Source of the DNA: Enterobacteriaceae endosymbiont of Donacia proxima
GTDB lineage: Bacteria > Pseudomonadota > Gammaproteobacteria > Enterobacterales > Enterobacteriaceae
DNA length: 64,000 nt
Direction of reading: 5' to 3'
Assembly: GCF_012569285.1 (NCBI RefSeq)
Contig: NZ_CP046198.1
Location: forward strand, 64,313 to 128,312
Shown here: in pieces, positions 8,119 to 16,653 of the stretch
How the letters are laid out: each line of letters opens with the position of its first letter
How positions within the stretch are numbered: position 1 is the stretch's first letter
Program-made: the position numbers and the translations under genes
The notes under the pieces: generated by a model
The model's database searches: none
Told to the model about the DNA's origin: nothing
What the model saw: only the letters and a program-made list of their open reading frames with translations

Positions 8119-9525
8119 ATGTTTGATAGGTCATTAATATTTACATATACTATATCAGCTGTTTTATTTATATTAAGTATTGCAAGTCTTTCAAAAAAAG
8201 AAACTTCTAAAGAAGGTAATATATTCGCAATTAATGGAATGCTTATAGCAATTATTATAACTATATTAAAGGCAAAAATTAATAATATTGGTTATATATT
8301 AGGAGCAATTTTTTTAGGTGCATTTATAGGAATAAGTATCTCAAAAAAAATTGATATGACTAAAATGCCTCAATTAATTGCAATATTACATAGTTTTGTA
8401 GGATTAACTGCAGTTCTTGTAGGGTTTAATAATTATTTATTATTAATATATGATAAAATTATTTTTAATGAAAATATAGGAATACAATTAATAGAAATAT
8501 TTTTTAGTATTTTTATCGGTTCTATTACTTTGATCGGATCTATACTTGCTTTTAATAAATTATCTGGTTTTATAAAATCAAAAACTCTAAATTTAAAATT
8601 TAAAAATAAAATCAATTTATTAATGATATTAATATCATTTATTTTAATGATAATTTTTTTAAACACACATAATATAAAATTACAAATTATTGTTTTAGGA
8701 TTAATATTTTTAATTTCATTAATATTTGGTTTTCATTTAATAATGAGTATTGGTGGAGCAGATATGCCTGTAGTAATTTCAATGTTAAATTCTTATTCAG
8801 GATGGGCAGCTGCATCTGCAGGATTTATGTTAACTAATGATTTATTAATTATAACAGGTGCTTTAGTTGGTTCTTCTGGAGCTATTCTTTCATATTTAAT
8901 GTGTAAAGGTATGAATAGATCATTTTTTAATGTACTTCTTGGTAATAGTAATAAAATTAATAATCAAAATAATAATTCTATTTTAGAAAAAGGAAATATA
9001 CAAAATTATAAAGAAATATCTATCGATAATACAGTAGAAATATTGAAAAGTTCAAATAATATTATTATTGTTCCTGGATATGGATTAGCTGTTTCACAAG
9101 CACAATATCTACTTTCTGAAATAGTAAATAAATTAACTCAATTAAATATTAAAATTAGATTTGCTATTCATCCTGTAGCTGGACGTTTACCAGGGCATAT
9201 GAATGTTTTATTAGCAGAAGCTAATATACCATATAATATGGTGTATGAAATGGATGATATTAATAAAGATTTCACTAATACAGATACAGTATTAGTAATA
9301 GGAGCTAATGATACAATTAATCCATCAGCTCAAGAAGATATTGATAGTCCAATATCAGGCATGCCTATTTTAGAAGTATGGAAAGCTAATAATATTATTA
9401 TTCTTAAAAGAAGTATGAACCAAGGATATGCTAGGATTAATAATCCTTTATTTTATCAAGATAATAGTTATATGTTATTTGGAGATGCAAAAAATTCTAT
9501 AAATAAAATTTTACAAAAATTTTAA
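8119..9525 (+). CDS. pntB: NAD(P) transhydrogenase subunit beta
   Basis: PntB supplies the other membrane helices and the NADP(H)-binding domain III. The N-terminal two thirds are hydrophobic with the conserved MSIGGADMPVVISMLNSYSG region. The C-terminal domain shows VPGYGLAVSQAQ, HPVAGRLPGHMNVLLAEA and the GANDTINPSAQ loop. Length is 468 aa (462 in E. coli). It follows pntA by 13 nt and clearly forms an operon with it. It is probably an important NADPH source here, alongside any oxidative pentose-phosphate genes elsewhere. Confidence 0.97.
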   Translation: MFDRSLIFTYTISAVLFILSIASLSKKETSKEGNIFAINGMLIAIIITILKAKINNIGYILGAIFLGAFIGISISKKIDMTKMPQLIAILHSFVGLTAVLVGFNNYLLLIYDKIIFNENIGIQLIEIFFSIFIGSITLIGSILAFNKLSGFIKSKTLNLKFKNKINLLMILISFILMIIFLNTHNIKLQIIVLGLIFLISLIFGFHLIMSIGGADMPVVISMLNSYSGWAAASAGFMLTNDLLIITGALVGSSGAILSYLMCKGMNRSFFNVLLGNSNKINNQNNNSILEKGNIQNYKEISIDNTVEILKSSNNIIIVPGYGLAVSQAQYLLSEIVNKLTQLNIKIRFAIHPVAGRLPGHMNVLLAEANIPYNMVYEMDDINKDFTNTDTVLVIGANDTINPSAQEDIDSPISGMPILEVWKANNIIILKRSMNQGYARINNPLFYQDNSYMLFGDAKNSINKILQKF

Positions 9526-9529
9526 TAAA

Positions 9530-9570
9530 AAAGTTTACTCGTTGTATATTATAATACTAGAGTAAACTTT
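9530..9570. terminator. bidirectional terminator between pntB and fnr
   Basis: AAAGTTTACTC (9530-9540) and GAGTAAACTTT (9560-9570) form a perfect 11-bp stem with a 19-nt loop, placed between the convergent ends of pntB (+) and fnr (-). An A-run lies to the left and a T-rich stretch to the right, so it could stop transcription from both sides. Confidence 0.65.
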
Positions 9571-9591
9571 ATATTTTATATATATTAATTT

Positions 9592-10311
9592 TTAATTAAT
9601 AAAATTAATTAATTTTAAATAATTATTGATTATAATATGTTTATTACGAATAATTAACATATTACTTTTTTTAAATTTACTTAAAATACGACTAATAGTT
9701 TCAACTGTTATACCTAAATAATTACTAATATCATTTCTAGTAATAGATAAAAAAAAATTTTTATGTGAGTATCCTATTATTTTAAATTTTTTAGATAAAT
9801 AATATATAAATGTAGCTAATTTTATTTCTGCTTTTTTTCTAAATAAAAGTGATATAAAATAAGAATTTATTTTAATTTCTTTACTCATTAAATAAATAAT
9901 TTTTTGTCCTAAAGAAGGAATTTTAATAAAAATATTATTTAATTCTAAAAAAGATATTTTACATAAAGTAACTGTTTCTAATGCTTGACTAAAATTACTA
10001 TAAATACCACTATAAATACTATCTAAACCAATTAGATCACCTTTAAAATAAAATTTATTTATTTGTTCATTACCTTTTTTTGTAAAATTATAAGTTTTAA
10101 TAGTTCCTGATTTTATAGTATATAAAAAATGCATTTTTTTTTTTTCTTTAAATATTATTTCTCCCTTATGAATTAATTTTTTTTGTTTTAAAATTGTAAT
10201 AAATTTCTTATATTGAAAAAATATACATAATTTATATGTCAAACAATTTTGACAATTAATATTATTATAATAATTTATATTTTTTACATTATATTTTTGT
10301 TTCAGAATCAT
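9592..10311 (-). CDS. fnr: FNR oxygen-responsive transcription regulator
   Basis: FNR is a CRP-family regulator that senses O2 through a [4Fe-4S] cluster and switches anaerobic genes. All four cluster ligands can be placed: C20, C23, C29 (CQNCLTYKLC, same numbering as E. coli) and C117, equivalent to E. coli C122. The cyclic-nucleotide-binding-like barrel is followed by a helix-turn-helix whose recognition helix VETISR matches E. coli, so the DNA target should still be TTGAT-N4-ATCAA. Length is 239 aa (250). Retaining an intact global regulator is notable where most transcription factors are expected to be lost. Confidence 0.95.
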   Translation of the reverse strand: MILKQKYNVKNINYYNNINCQNCLTYKLCIFFQYKKFITILKQKKLIHKGEIIFKEKKKMHFLYTIKSGTIKTYNFTKKGNEQINKFYFKGDLIGLDSIYSGIYSNFSQALETVTLCKISFLELNNIFIKIPSLGQKIIYLMSKEIKINSYFISLLFRKKAEIKLATFIYYLSKKFKIIGYSHKNFFLSITRNDISNYLGITVETISRILSKFKKSNMLIIRNKHIIINNYLKLINFIN

Positions 10312-10362
10312 TTTCTTTTCTCTGAAATGAAAAAAATAAAAAATATTTTTAATTAAAATACT

Positions 10363-10379
10363 ATCAATATAATATTGAT
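10363..10379. repeat. 17-bp perfect inverted repeat before fnr
   Basis: ATCAATAT-A-ATATTGAT is a perfect inverted repeat with a single central base, in the 130-nt spacer between the 3' end of rne and the start of fnr (both minus strand). It is not an FNR box, whose half-sites face the other way, but could be an operator or a weak rne terminator stem. No T-run follows it. Confidence 0.3.
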
Positions 10380-10441
10380 TATATTTTAAATATTTATTTT
10401 AAATATCAAATATTTTATATATTTTATATAATATAAAAAAA

Positions 10442-12946
10442 CTATAATCTTTTTACTGGAGATGTAGCATATTTTTTAGCTGCATGAGCTCCAGCACCTT
10501 TTTTATTATTTAAATTAAATGATGAATTAATTAATTTGTTACTTTCATTAAAACAATTTGTAAAATTATTTTGTATTTTTTTATTATTTGTTGATATATA
10601 ATTTTTATATATTTTTTTTTTATTTATAAAAGTATCATTTTTAATTTTTTGATTATTGGTATCAATAATATTAGAGTTAATTATATTATTTTTAACTATT
10701 ATATTTTTTTTTATTTGTAATTTTATTTTATTTAATATAATTTTATTAATTTTAACTGGATTTTTAAATTTATTTAATCCTATTTTATTTTCTATAGAAA
10801 AATTAGATATATTATTTTTTTTATTATTAGAAATATTAATAATTTTATTAAAATTATTTTTTATATATTTTTTATTATATGATAAATAATTATAATCTAT
10901 TTTTATTTTTAAAAATTTATTTGATTTTATAAAATCAAATAAATTTTCATTATTTTTAATTATTAAATTATTATTTAATTTAAATGATTTTGATTTTTTA
11001 TTTTTAAATTTTATATCAGAGATCGGAAAATTTTTTTTTGTATAAAAATTAAAAAATTTTTTTTTTGTATTTAAACAAATTTGTTGAGAAGAATACTTTA
11101 TATTATTTTCTAAATTTCTTTTTTTATTAAAAATAAAAAATTTTTTATAATGATTTAAAATAAATTTATTTATAAAAATAGTTTTTTGTATGATATTTTT
11201 TATTATTTTTTTTATATAAATAATTTTCTTTTTAAAAAAATCTAAAAAATTAAATATTATATATTTTTGTTTGTGAAATAAATATGTTAAATTATATATA
11301 TAAAAAATAAAATAATGTTCTTTTTTTAAGAAAAGTTTGTTATATGTATTTAATTTTTTTGTTTTTTTATTTTCTTTCATCAAATTTTTAAAAAATTTAT
11401 TTTTTAAATAATTATTCGAATTTAATTTCTGTAATGTATTTATAATATAATAAAGATTTTTTTTATCTTCACCATGTTTAATACGTAAAATAAAATAATT
11501 AGGTGTATTTAATTTAGAATTAGGTATAATAAATGTTTTAATTTTTCTATTTTCAATAGCGTTTACTGAATCTCTTTTTTCATTCAATAAATAAGAAGCT
11601 ATTTTTACTGGAACTATAGCATATACTTCTTTCGTGTCATTTTTTAAAGATTCTTCTTCTATTAATCTTAAAATAGATAATGATAAAGATTTATTATTTC
11701 TTAATGTACCATGTCCTAAACATCTAGGACATAAATAATAATTAGATTCTTTTAAAGAAGATCGCAATCTCTGACGTGACATTTCTAATAATCCAAATTT
11801 TGAAATACTATTAATTTTAATTTTCGCTCTATCATGACGTATTTTATTAAGTAATCTTTTTTCTATAATTTTTCTATTTTCTATAATAGACATATCAATG
11901 AAATCTATTACAATTAATCCTCCTACATCACGTAATCTTAATTGTCTAATAATTTCATCTGCAGCTTCTAAATTAATATTTAATGCTGTTTCTTCTATAT
12001 CAATACCTTTAGTTGCTTTTGATGAATTAACATCTACTGATGTTAATGCTTCTGTCGTATCTATAATAATAGAACCACCTGAAGGTAAACGTACTTCTTT
12101 CCGAAAAATTTTTTCAATTTGAGATTCTATTTGATAATAACTAAATAAAGGAATATTACCTTTATATAATTTAATTTTATTATTTAAATCTGATTTTCCT
12201 AAAATATTAATATATTTTTTTGCTAATTTTAATATTTTAAAATTATCTATTATAATTTCATTTATATCATGATATAAATAATCACGTAATACTCTTATAA
12301 TAATATTACTTTCTTGATGTATTAAAAAAGGAGCTTTTTTTTTTTGAGCAATTTTTTTTATTATTTCCCAATGTTTTAATCTAGATTTTAAATCTAATTT
12401 GAGTGTTTTTATATTTTGTCCTAAACTTGCTGTACGAATTATTAAACTCATATTATTTGGGAGATATAATAACGATAAAGTTTTTTTTAAAATTTTTCTA
12501 TCTTCTCCTTCTATTTTTCTAGATATTCCACTAGAATTAGAACTATTAGGCAACAAAACTAAATAACTACCTACTAAACTGATAAATGTTGTTAATGATG
12601 CACCTTTTTTACCTCTTTCTTCTTTATTTATCTGTACAATAATTTCTTTACCAATTAATACAGAATCTTTAAAATTTATTTTATTATAAAAATTTTCATA
12701 ATAATTATTAGGTAAATATTCTTCTGTAATTTCTTTGATTGGCAAAAAACCATGTTTATCTACTCCATAATCTACAAAAACAGCTTCTAAACTTGGTTCG
12801 ATACGTGTAATTTTCCCTTTATATATGTTAGATTTTTTTTGTTTATAATTAGAATTTTCTATATCTAGATCATATAATCTTTGTCCTTCTACTAGAGCAA
12901 CACGTAATTCTTCATGTTGAGTAGCATTTATTAACATTTTTTTCAT
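10442..12946 (-). CDS. rne: ribonuclease E with eroded scaffold region
   Basis: RNase E is the essential endonuclease of mRNA decay and rRNA/tRNA processing. The N-terminal catalytic half (about 1-510) is well conserved: the S1 domain, the DNase-I-like segment with IDTTEALTSVDVNS and IVIDFIDM carrying the metal-binding aspartates, and the Zn-link CPRC. The rest, about 520-815, is a low-complexity Lys/Asn/Ile/Phe tract with no recognisable RhlB or enolase sites. The very end, KGAGAHAAKKYATSPVKR, again resembles the E. coli C-terminal tip that binds PNPase. Length is 834 aa against 1061. It is transcribed divergently from rluC, as in E. coli. Confidence 0.96.
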   Translation of the reverse strand: MKKMLINATQHEELRVALVEGQRLYDLDIENSNYKQKKSNIYKGKITRIEPSLEAVFVDYGVDKHGFLPIKEITEEYLPNNYYENFYNKINFKDSVLIGKEIIVQINKEERGKKGASLTTFISLVGSYLVLLPNSSNSSGISRKIEGEDRKILKKTLSLLYLPNNMSLIIRTASLGQNIKTLKLDLKSRLKHWEIIKKIAQKKKAPFLIHQESNIIIRVLRDYLYHDINEIIIDNFKILKLAKKYINILGKSDLNNKIKLYKGNIPLFSYYQIESQIEKIFRKEVRLPSGGSIIIDTTEALTSVDVNSSKATKGIDIEETALNINLEAADEIIRQLRLRDVGGLIVIDFIDMSIIENRKIIEKRLLNKIRHDRAKIKINSISKFGLLEMSRQRLRSSLKESNYYLCPRCLGHGTLRNNKSLSLSILRLIEEESLKNDTKEVYAIVPVKIASYLLNEKRDSVNAIENRKIKTFIIPNSKLNTPNYFILRIKHGEDKKNLYYIINTLQKLNSNNYLKNKFFKNLMKENKKTKKLNTYNKLFLKKEHYFIFYIYNLTYLFHKQKYIIFNFLDFFKKKIIYIKKIIKNIIQKTIFINKFILNHYKKFFIFNKKRNLENNIKYSSQQICLNTKKKFFNFYTKKNFPISDIKFKNKKSKSFKLNNNLIIKNNENLFDFIKSNKFLKIKIDYNYLSYNKKYIKNNFNKIINISNNKKNNISNFSIENKIGLNKFKNPVKINKIILNKIKLQIKKNIIVKNNIINSNIIDTNNQKIKNDTFINKKKIYKNYISTNNKKIQNNFTNCFNESNKLINSSFNLNNKKGAGAHAAKKYATSPVKRL

Positions 12947-13298
12947 AATAACTTACTCATGTATTTTAAACTAATCAATATTTTTATATAAAATATAAAA
13001 ATAATATAACAAGAAAATTATATTTAATCTTTTATGAATAGATTTAAATTTAAATATTAATTATTTAAGATAATAAAATATATTTTATGATTATTTTTTA
13101 TTTTAAAGAAAATTTTATAAAATTTTCTTTAAAATAAAAAATAATTGTACTTATGAAAATTTTATAAAAATTATTTATTAAGTTAATAATAACATAAATT
13201 TTTTTTCCAAAAAATCATTTTATATAAAAAATATATTATGTATATTACATTTTTTTTATTATTATTATTAAAATAATAAATATAATTTGTTATATAAA
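12947..13298. promoter_or_regulatory. divergent rne/rluC intergenic region
   Basis: This gene-free spacer of about 350 bp between the divergent rne and rluC starts holds the leaders and promoters of both. E. coli has a long structured rne 5' UTR here that mediates feedback by RNase E on its own mRNA. The outstanding element is the perfect palindrome listed separately. The rest is A/T-rich with many possible -10 boxes, and I cannot single out a promoter. Confidence 0.55.
13090..13145. repeat. 56-bp perfect palindrome in the rne leader region
   Basis: Two 28-bp arms meet without a spacer at 13117/13118. Each arm reads as the exact reverse complement of the other; the core is AAAGAAAATTTTATAAAATT and its continuation. 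It lies about 144 bp upstream of the rne start and 154 bp upstream of rluC. As RNA it would form a long AT-rich hairpin in the rne 5' UTR if transcription starts beyond it; as DNA it could extrude as a cruciform. Possible roles are an RNase E feedback element or a two-way transcription insulator. Confidence 0.85.
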
Positions 13299-14234
13299 AT
13301 GATGAAAAATCAAAATATTATTGTATCTTCTACAATTGATAAACAAAGAATAGATAATTTTTTAATTAAAAAATTTAAAACAGTTCCTAAAAGTTTAATA
13401 TATAAAATTTTAAGAAAAGGAAAAATAAAAGTTAATAAAAAAAAAGTATTTCCAAATTTTAAAATAAAACATAAAGACATAATTGAACTTCCTTATATAC
13501 ATATAAATTATGTAAAAAAAATTAAAAAAAAATTAAATTTAAATAAAATAACATTTTTAAAAAAAATAATTATTTATGAAGATAAATATATTTTAGCTAT
13601 TAATAAACCTTCTGGAATAGCAGTTCATGGAGGGAGTGGAATTAATTATGGAATTATTGAAAGTTATAGATTTTTATTTAAAAAAAAATTTTTTTTAGAA
13701 CTTGTACATAGAATTGATAAAGAAACATCTGGTGTTTTATTAATAGCTAAAAAAAGATCAATTTTAAAAAAATTACAACAACAATTAAAAGAAAAACAAA
13801 TAAAAAAAGAATATATTGCCTTAGTAAAAGGTAATTGTGACATAAAAAAATATATTTATATTAAAAATTTTTTAGTAAAAAATTTTTCAAATAAAAAAAT
13901 TAAAGTTAAAATAAATAATAAAGGTAAATTTTCAGAAACTAAATTTAAAATTATTAAAAATTACAAAAATTTTATGTTAATAAAAATTAACCCTATTACT
14001 GGGAGAACACATCAAATTAGAGTACATATGTCTCATCTAAATTATCCTATAATTAATGATCAACGTTATGGTGATAATAATATAAATTTTAAATTTAAAA
14101 AAAATTTTAATTTAAACAGATTATTTTTACATGCTAAAAAAATTACATTTATACATCCTATAAATAATGAAAAAATTATGATAAATGCCCCTTTAAGTAA
14201 AGAATTAAATAATTGTTTATTTAAATTAAAATAA
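13299..14234 (+). CDS. rluC: 23S rRNA pseudouridine(955/2504/2580) synthase RluC
   Basis: RluC makes three pseudouridines around the peptidyl-transferase centre. An N-terminal S4-like RNA-binding domain (RIDNFL, KSLIYKILRKGKIKVN) precedes the catalytic domain with HRIDKETSGVLL, which holds the catalytic Asp, and GRTHQIRVHMSH. I start at the ATG at 13299; an in-frame TTG at 13287 would add four residues but has no support. Product is 311 aa (319 in E. coli). The order rne/rluC/rpmF follows E. coli with yceF and yceD missing. Confidence 0.93.
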   Translation: MMKNQNIIVSSTIDKQRIDNFLIKKFKTVPKSLIYKILRKGKIKVNKKKVFPNFKIKHKDIIELPYIHINYVKKIKKKLNLNKITFLKKIIIYEDKYILAINKPSGIAVHGGSGINYGIIESYRFLFKKKFFLELVHRIDKETSGVLLIAKKRSILKKLQQQLKEKQIKKEYIALVKGNCDIKKYIYIKNFLVKNFSNKKIKVKINNKGKFSETKFKIIKNYKNFMLIKINPITGRTHQIRVHMSHLNYPIINDQRYGDNNINFKFKKNFNLNRLFLHAKKITFIHPINNEKIMINAPLSKELNNCLFKLK

Positions 14235-14326
14235 TAACAAAAAATATTTTATATATATAAAACATCATATATACTAGTTTATAATTATATATATAAAATA
14301 TATATTTTTATAAAAAGGTAACTATT

Positions 14327-14503
14327 ATGGCTGTTCAAAAACATAAAAAATCAAGATCTAAAAGAGGAATGAGACGTTCTCATGATAAATTATCAAAAAA
14401 TAAATTTTTATTAATTAATAAAAAAACAGGAAAAAAATATTTATATCATCATATAACTGATGATGGTTTTTATAAAGGTAAAAAAATTATAAACAAAAAT
14501 TAA
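14327..14503 (+). CDS. rpmF: 50S ribosomal protein L32
   Basis: This 58-aa basic protein starts [20 protein letters not shown] and matches E. coli L32 (57 aa) through [13 protein letters not shown] near the C terminus. An AAGGTAACT ribosome binding site precedes the ATG. It is the first gene of the fatty-acid cluster, as in E. coli. The plsX and fabH genes that follow rpmF in E. coli are missing here, and fabD begins 38 nt downstream. Confidence 0.97.
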   Translation: MAVQKHKKSRSKRGMRRSHDKLSKNKFLLINKKTGKKYLYHHITDDGFYKGKKIINKN

Positions 14504-14541
14504 TTTAAATTTGATATATATATCAAATATATTAAAATAAA

Positions 14542-15497
14542 ATGAAAAAATTTATTGCTATATTTCCTGGACAAGGAACTCAATTCGTTGGTATGTTATC
14601 TGATTTATATAAAAAATTTACAATTATAAAAGAAACTTTTTATTTAGCTTCAGAAGTATTAGGATATGATTTATGGCATCTTACACAAAAAGGTCCATTA
14701 AAGAAATTAAATAAAACATATTACACTCAACCTGCTATTTTAGTATCATCTATAGCGATATATAATTTATGGTTATATAAAAATAATATTAAACCTAATA
14801 TAGTTACAGGATATAGTTTAGGAGAGTATACTGCTATGGTATGTAGCGGTATGATTAGTTTTTCTGATGCTATTAAAATAGTAACATTTAGAGGAAAATT
14901 AATGTATGAAATATCATCTCACTTAAATGATTTTTATTTAACTGGATACTATATGAAAACAATTATTGGATTAAAAAAAAAATAGTAAAAAAAATTTGTA
15001 AAAAAATAAATAAACCTAATAATATTATTTCAATATCTAATTATAATTCAGATAATAATATTACTATTAGTGGAAATAAATTAGCTGTAGCTCAAGCTAC
15101 AAAAATATTTAAATCTTTAGGAGCACATATTATACCAATAAATATTGATATACCTTCTCATTGTTTATTAATGAAACCTATAATTTTAAAATTTAAACAA
15201 TTTTTAAAAAAAATTATAATTAATGAACCAAAAATTAAATTTATTAATAATATAAATTGTAATTATGAAACATCGTCTCAAAATATTAAAAATATTTTAA
15301 TTAAACAATTATATTTTCCTATTAATTGGATTAAATGTATTAAATTTATAGAAAAACAAAATATATTAAATATAATAGAATTTACTCCTAAAAATTTACT
15401 TAAAAAAATATCACAACAAATCACAAATAATTTAAATATAAATTCTATATATAATGTAGAAACATTTCTTTTAACGTTAAATAAATATAAAATTTGA
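14542..15497 (+). CDS. fabD: malonyl-CoA:ACP transacylase, frameshifted at an A10 tract
   Basis: FabD charges ACP with malonate and is essential for fatty-acid synthesis. The first frame (14542-14985) holds FPGQGTQ and the nucleophile Ser in GYSLGEY. It stops at TAG 14983 straight after a run of ten A (14973-14982). The remainder continues without a stop in the -1 frame from about 14982 to TGA 15495-15497, including the catalytic His in PSHCLLMKP. Together the two parts cover the entire E. coli protein. Adding one A would restore a single ORF of about 318 codons. Rescue by RNA polymerase slippage on the A-run, a recent mutation, or a sequencing error are the options. It sits between rpmF and fabG. 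Confidence 0.9.
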
Positions 15498-15507
15498 AAT
15501 AAAAAAT

Positions 15508-16263
15508 ATGTTATTTAAAAATTTTACATTAGAAAATAAAATAGCTTTAGTAACAGGAGCTAATAAAGGAATAGGATATAGTATTGCTAATACATTAGCT
15601 ATCTATGGAGCCTATGTGATAGGAACATCTACAACTATTACAGGAGTTAAAAAAATTAATAATTATTTAGGATCTAATGGTAGAGGTTTAATTCTTGATT
15701 TAAAAAATAAATCACCTTATATTATAAGTAATCTAATTAGATATATTATTAAAAAATTTAAAAGTATAGATATACTTATTAATAATGCAGGGGCTTTATT
15801 TAATAAATTAGTTATAGAAATGAAAGATTATCAATGGGATAATATTTTGCAAATTAATTTAACTTCTGTTTTTAGAATTTGTAAAGAAGTTATTTATTAT
15901 ATGATTAAAAAATCATTTGGTAGAATAGTTACAATTGGTTCTGTTATAGGAACTATCGGTAATATAGGGCAAGCAAATTATGCGGCATCTAAATCAGGTA
16001 TTATAGGATTTAGTAGATCTTTAGCTAAAGAAGTAGCTTCTAAAAATATTACTGTTAATGTAATATCTCCTGGTTATATTAAAACAGATATGACATCTAA
16101 CTTTAAAAAAGAAGATTATGATAGCATCATAGCACAAATTCCATCAAAACGTTTTGGCAATCCTCAAGAAATAGCTGATGCTGTAATTTTTTTAGTTTCT
16201 GAAAAATCATCTTATATAACAGGAGAAATACTTAATATTAATGGTGGTTTATATATGGGATAA
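15508..16263 (+). CDS. fabG: 3-oxoacyl-ACP reductase FabG
   Basis: FabG is the NADPH-dependent reductase for the first reduction of the elongation cycle. The short-chain dehydrogenase motifs are complete: TGANKGIG for the cofactor, NNAG, and the Ser-Tyr-Lys triad in GSVIGTIGNIGQANYAASK. The glycine-rich C terminus ITGEILNINGGLYM closes the fold. Length is 251 aa (244 in E. coli). It starts 10 nt after fabD and is followed by acpP. Its NADPH could come from PntAB. Confidence 0.97.
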   Translation: MLFKNFTLENKIALVTGANKGIGYSIANTLAIYGAYVIGTSTTITGVKKINNYLGSNGRGLILDLKNKSPYIISNLIRYIIKKFKSIDILINNAGALFNKLVIEMKDYQWDNILQINLTSVFRICKEVIYYMIKKSFGRIVTIGSVIGTIGNIGQANYAASKSGIIGFSRSLAKEVASKNITVNVISPGYIKTDMTSNFKKEDYDSIIAQIPSKRFGNPQEIADAVIFLVSEKSSYITGEILNINGGLYMG

Positions 16264-16314
16264 TTTATTTTTAAAAAAATTATTCTAAAATTTTTTATAG
16301 GGAATATAACAAGT

Positions 16315-16554
16315 ATGCGTAATTCCATTATTAAACGTGTTAAAAAAATTATTATTAATAAATTAGGAATAACAGAAAAAAATATTACTATGTCTTCTTC
16401 TTTTAAAGAAGATTTAGGTGCTGATTCTCTTGATACTATTGAAATTATTATGGCTTTAGAAGAAGAATTTAATATTGAAATATTAGATGAAGATGCGGAA
16501 AAAATTATTAATATTGAAAAAGCTGTAAATTATATTTATAATTTTAAAAAATAA
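16315..16554 (+). CDS. acpP: acyl carrier protein
   Basis: ACP carries growing acyl chains on a phosphopantetheine arm. The attachment serine is Ser38 in GADSLD, within the standard four-helix acidic protein of 79 aa. Compared with E. coli ACP it has more Lys and Ile in helix I, but helix II ([16 protein letters not shown]), the partner-recognition helix, is conserved. A GGGAATATAAC stretch precedes the ATG. It serves the fab enzymes around it and LipB. Confidence 0.97.
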   Translation: MRNSIIKRVKKIIINKLGITEKNITMSSSFKEDLGADSLDTIEIIMALEEEFNIEILDEDAEKIINIEKAVNYIYNFKK

Positions 16555-16579
16555 AATTTTTAAAAAAAAATTTTAAAAA

Positions 16580-16604
16580 TAGAATAATATAGAATATTAT
16601 TCTA
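16580..16604. other. AT-only hairpin between acpP and fabF
   Basis: TAGAATAATAT (16580-16590) and ATATTATTCTA (16594-16604) form a perfect 11-bp stem with a three-base loop. No U-run follows, so it is more likely an RNA processing or stability element separating the abundant acpP mRNA from fabF than a terminator. That role is inferred. Confidence 0.4.
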
Positions 16605-16653
16605 TTCTATATAGAAATAATTATATTATATATATAATATATAGAAAAATATA

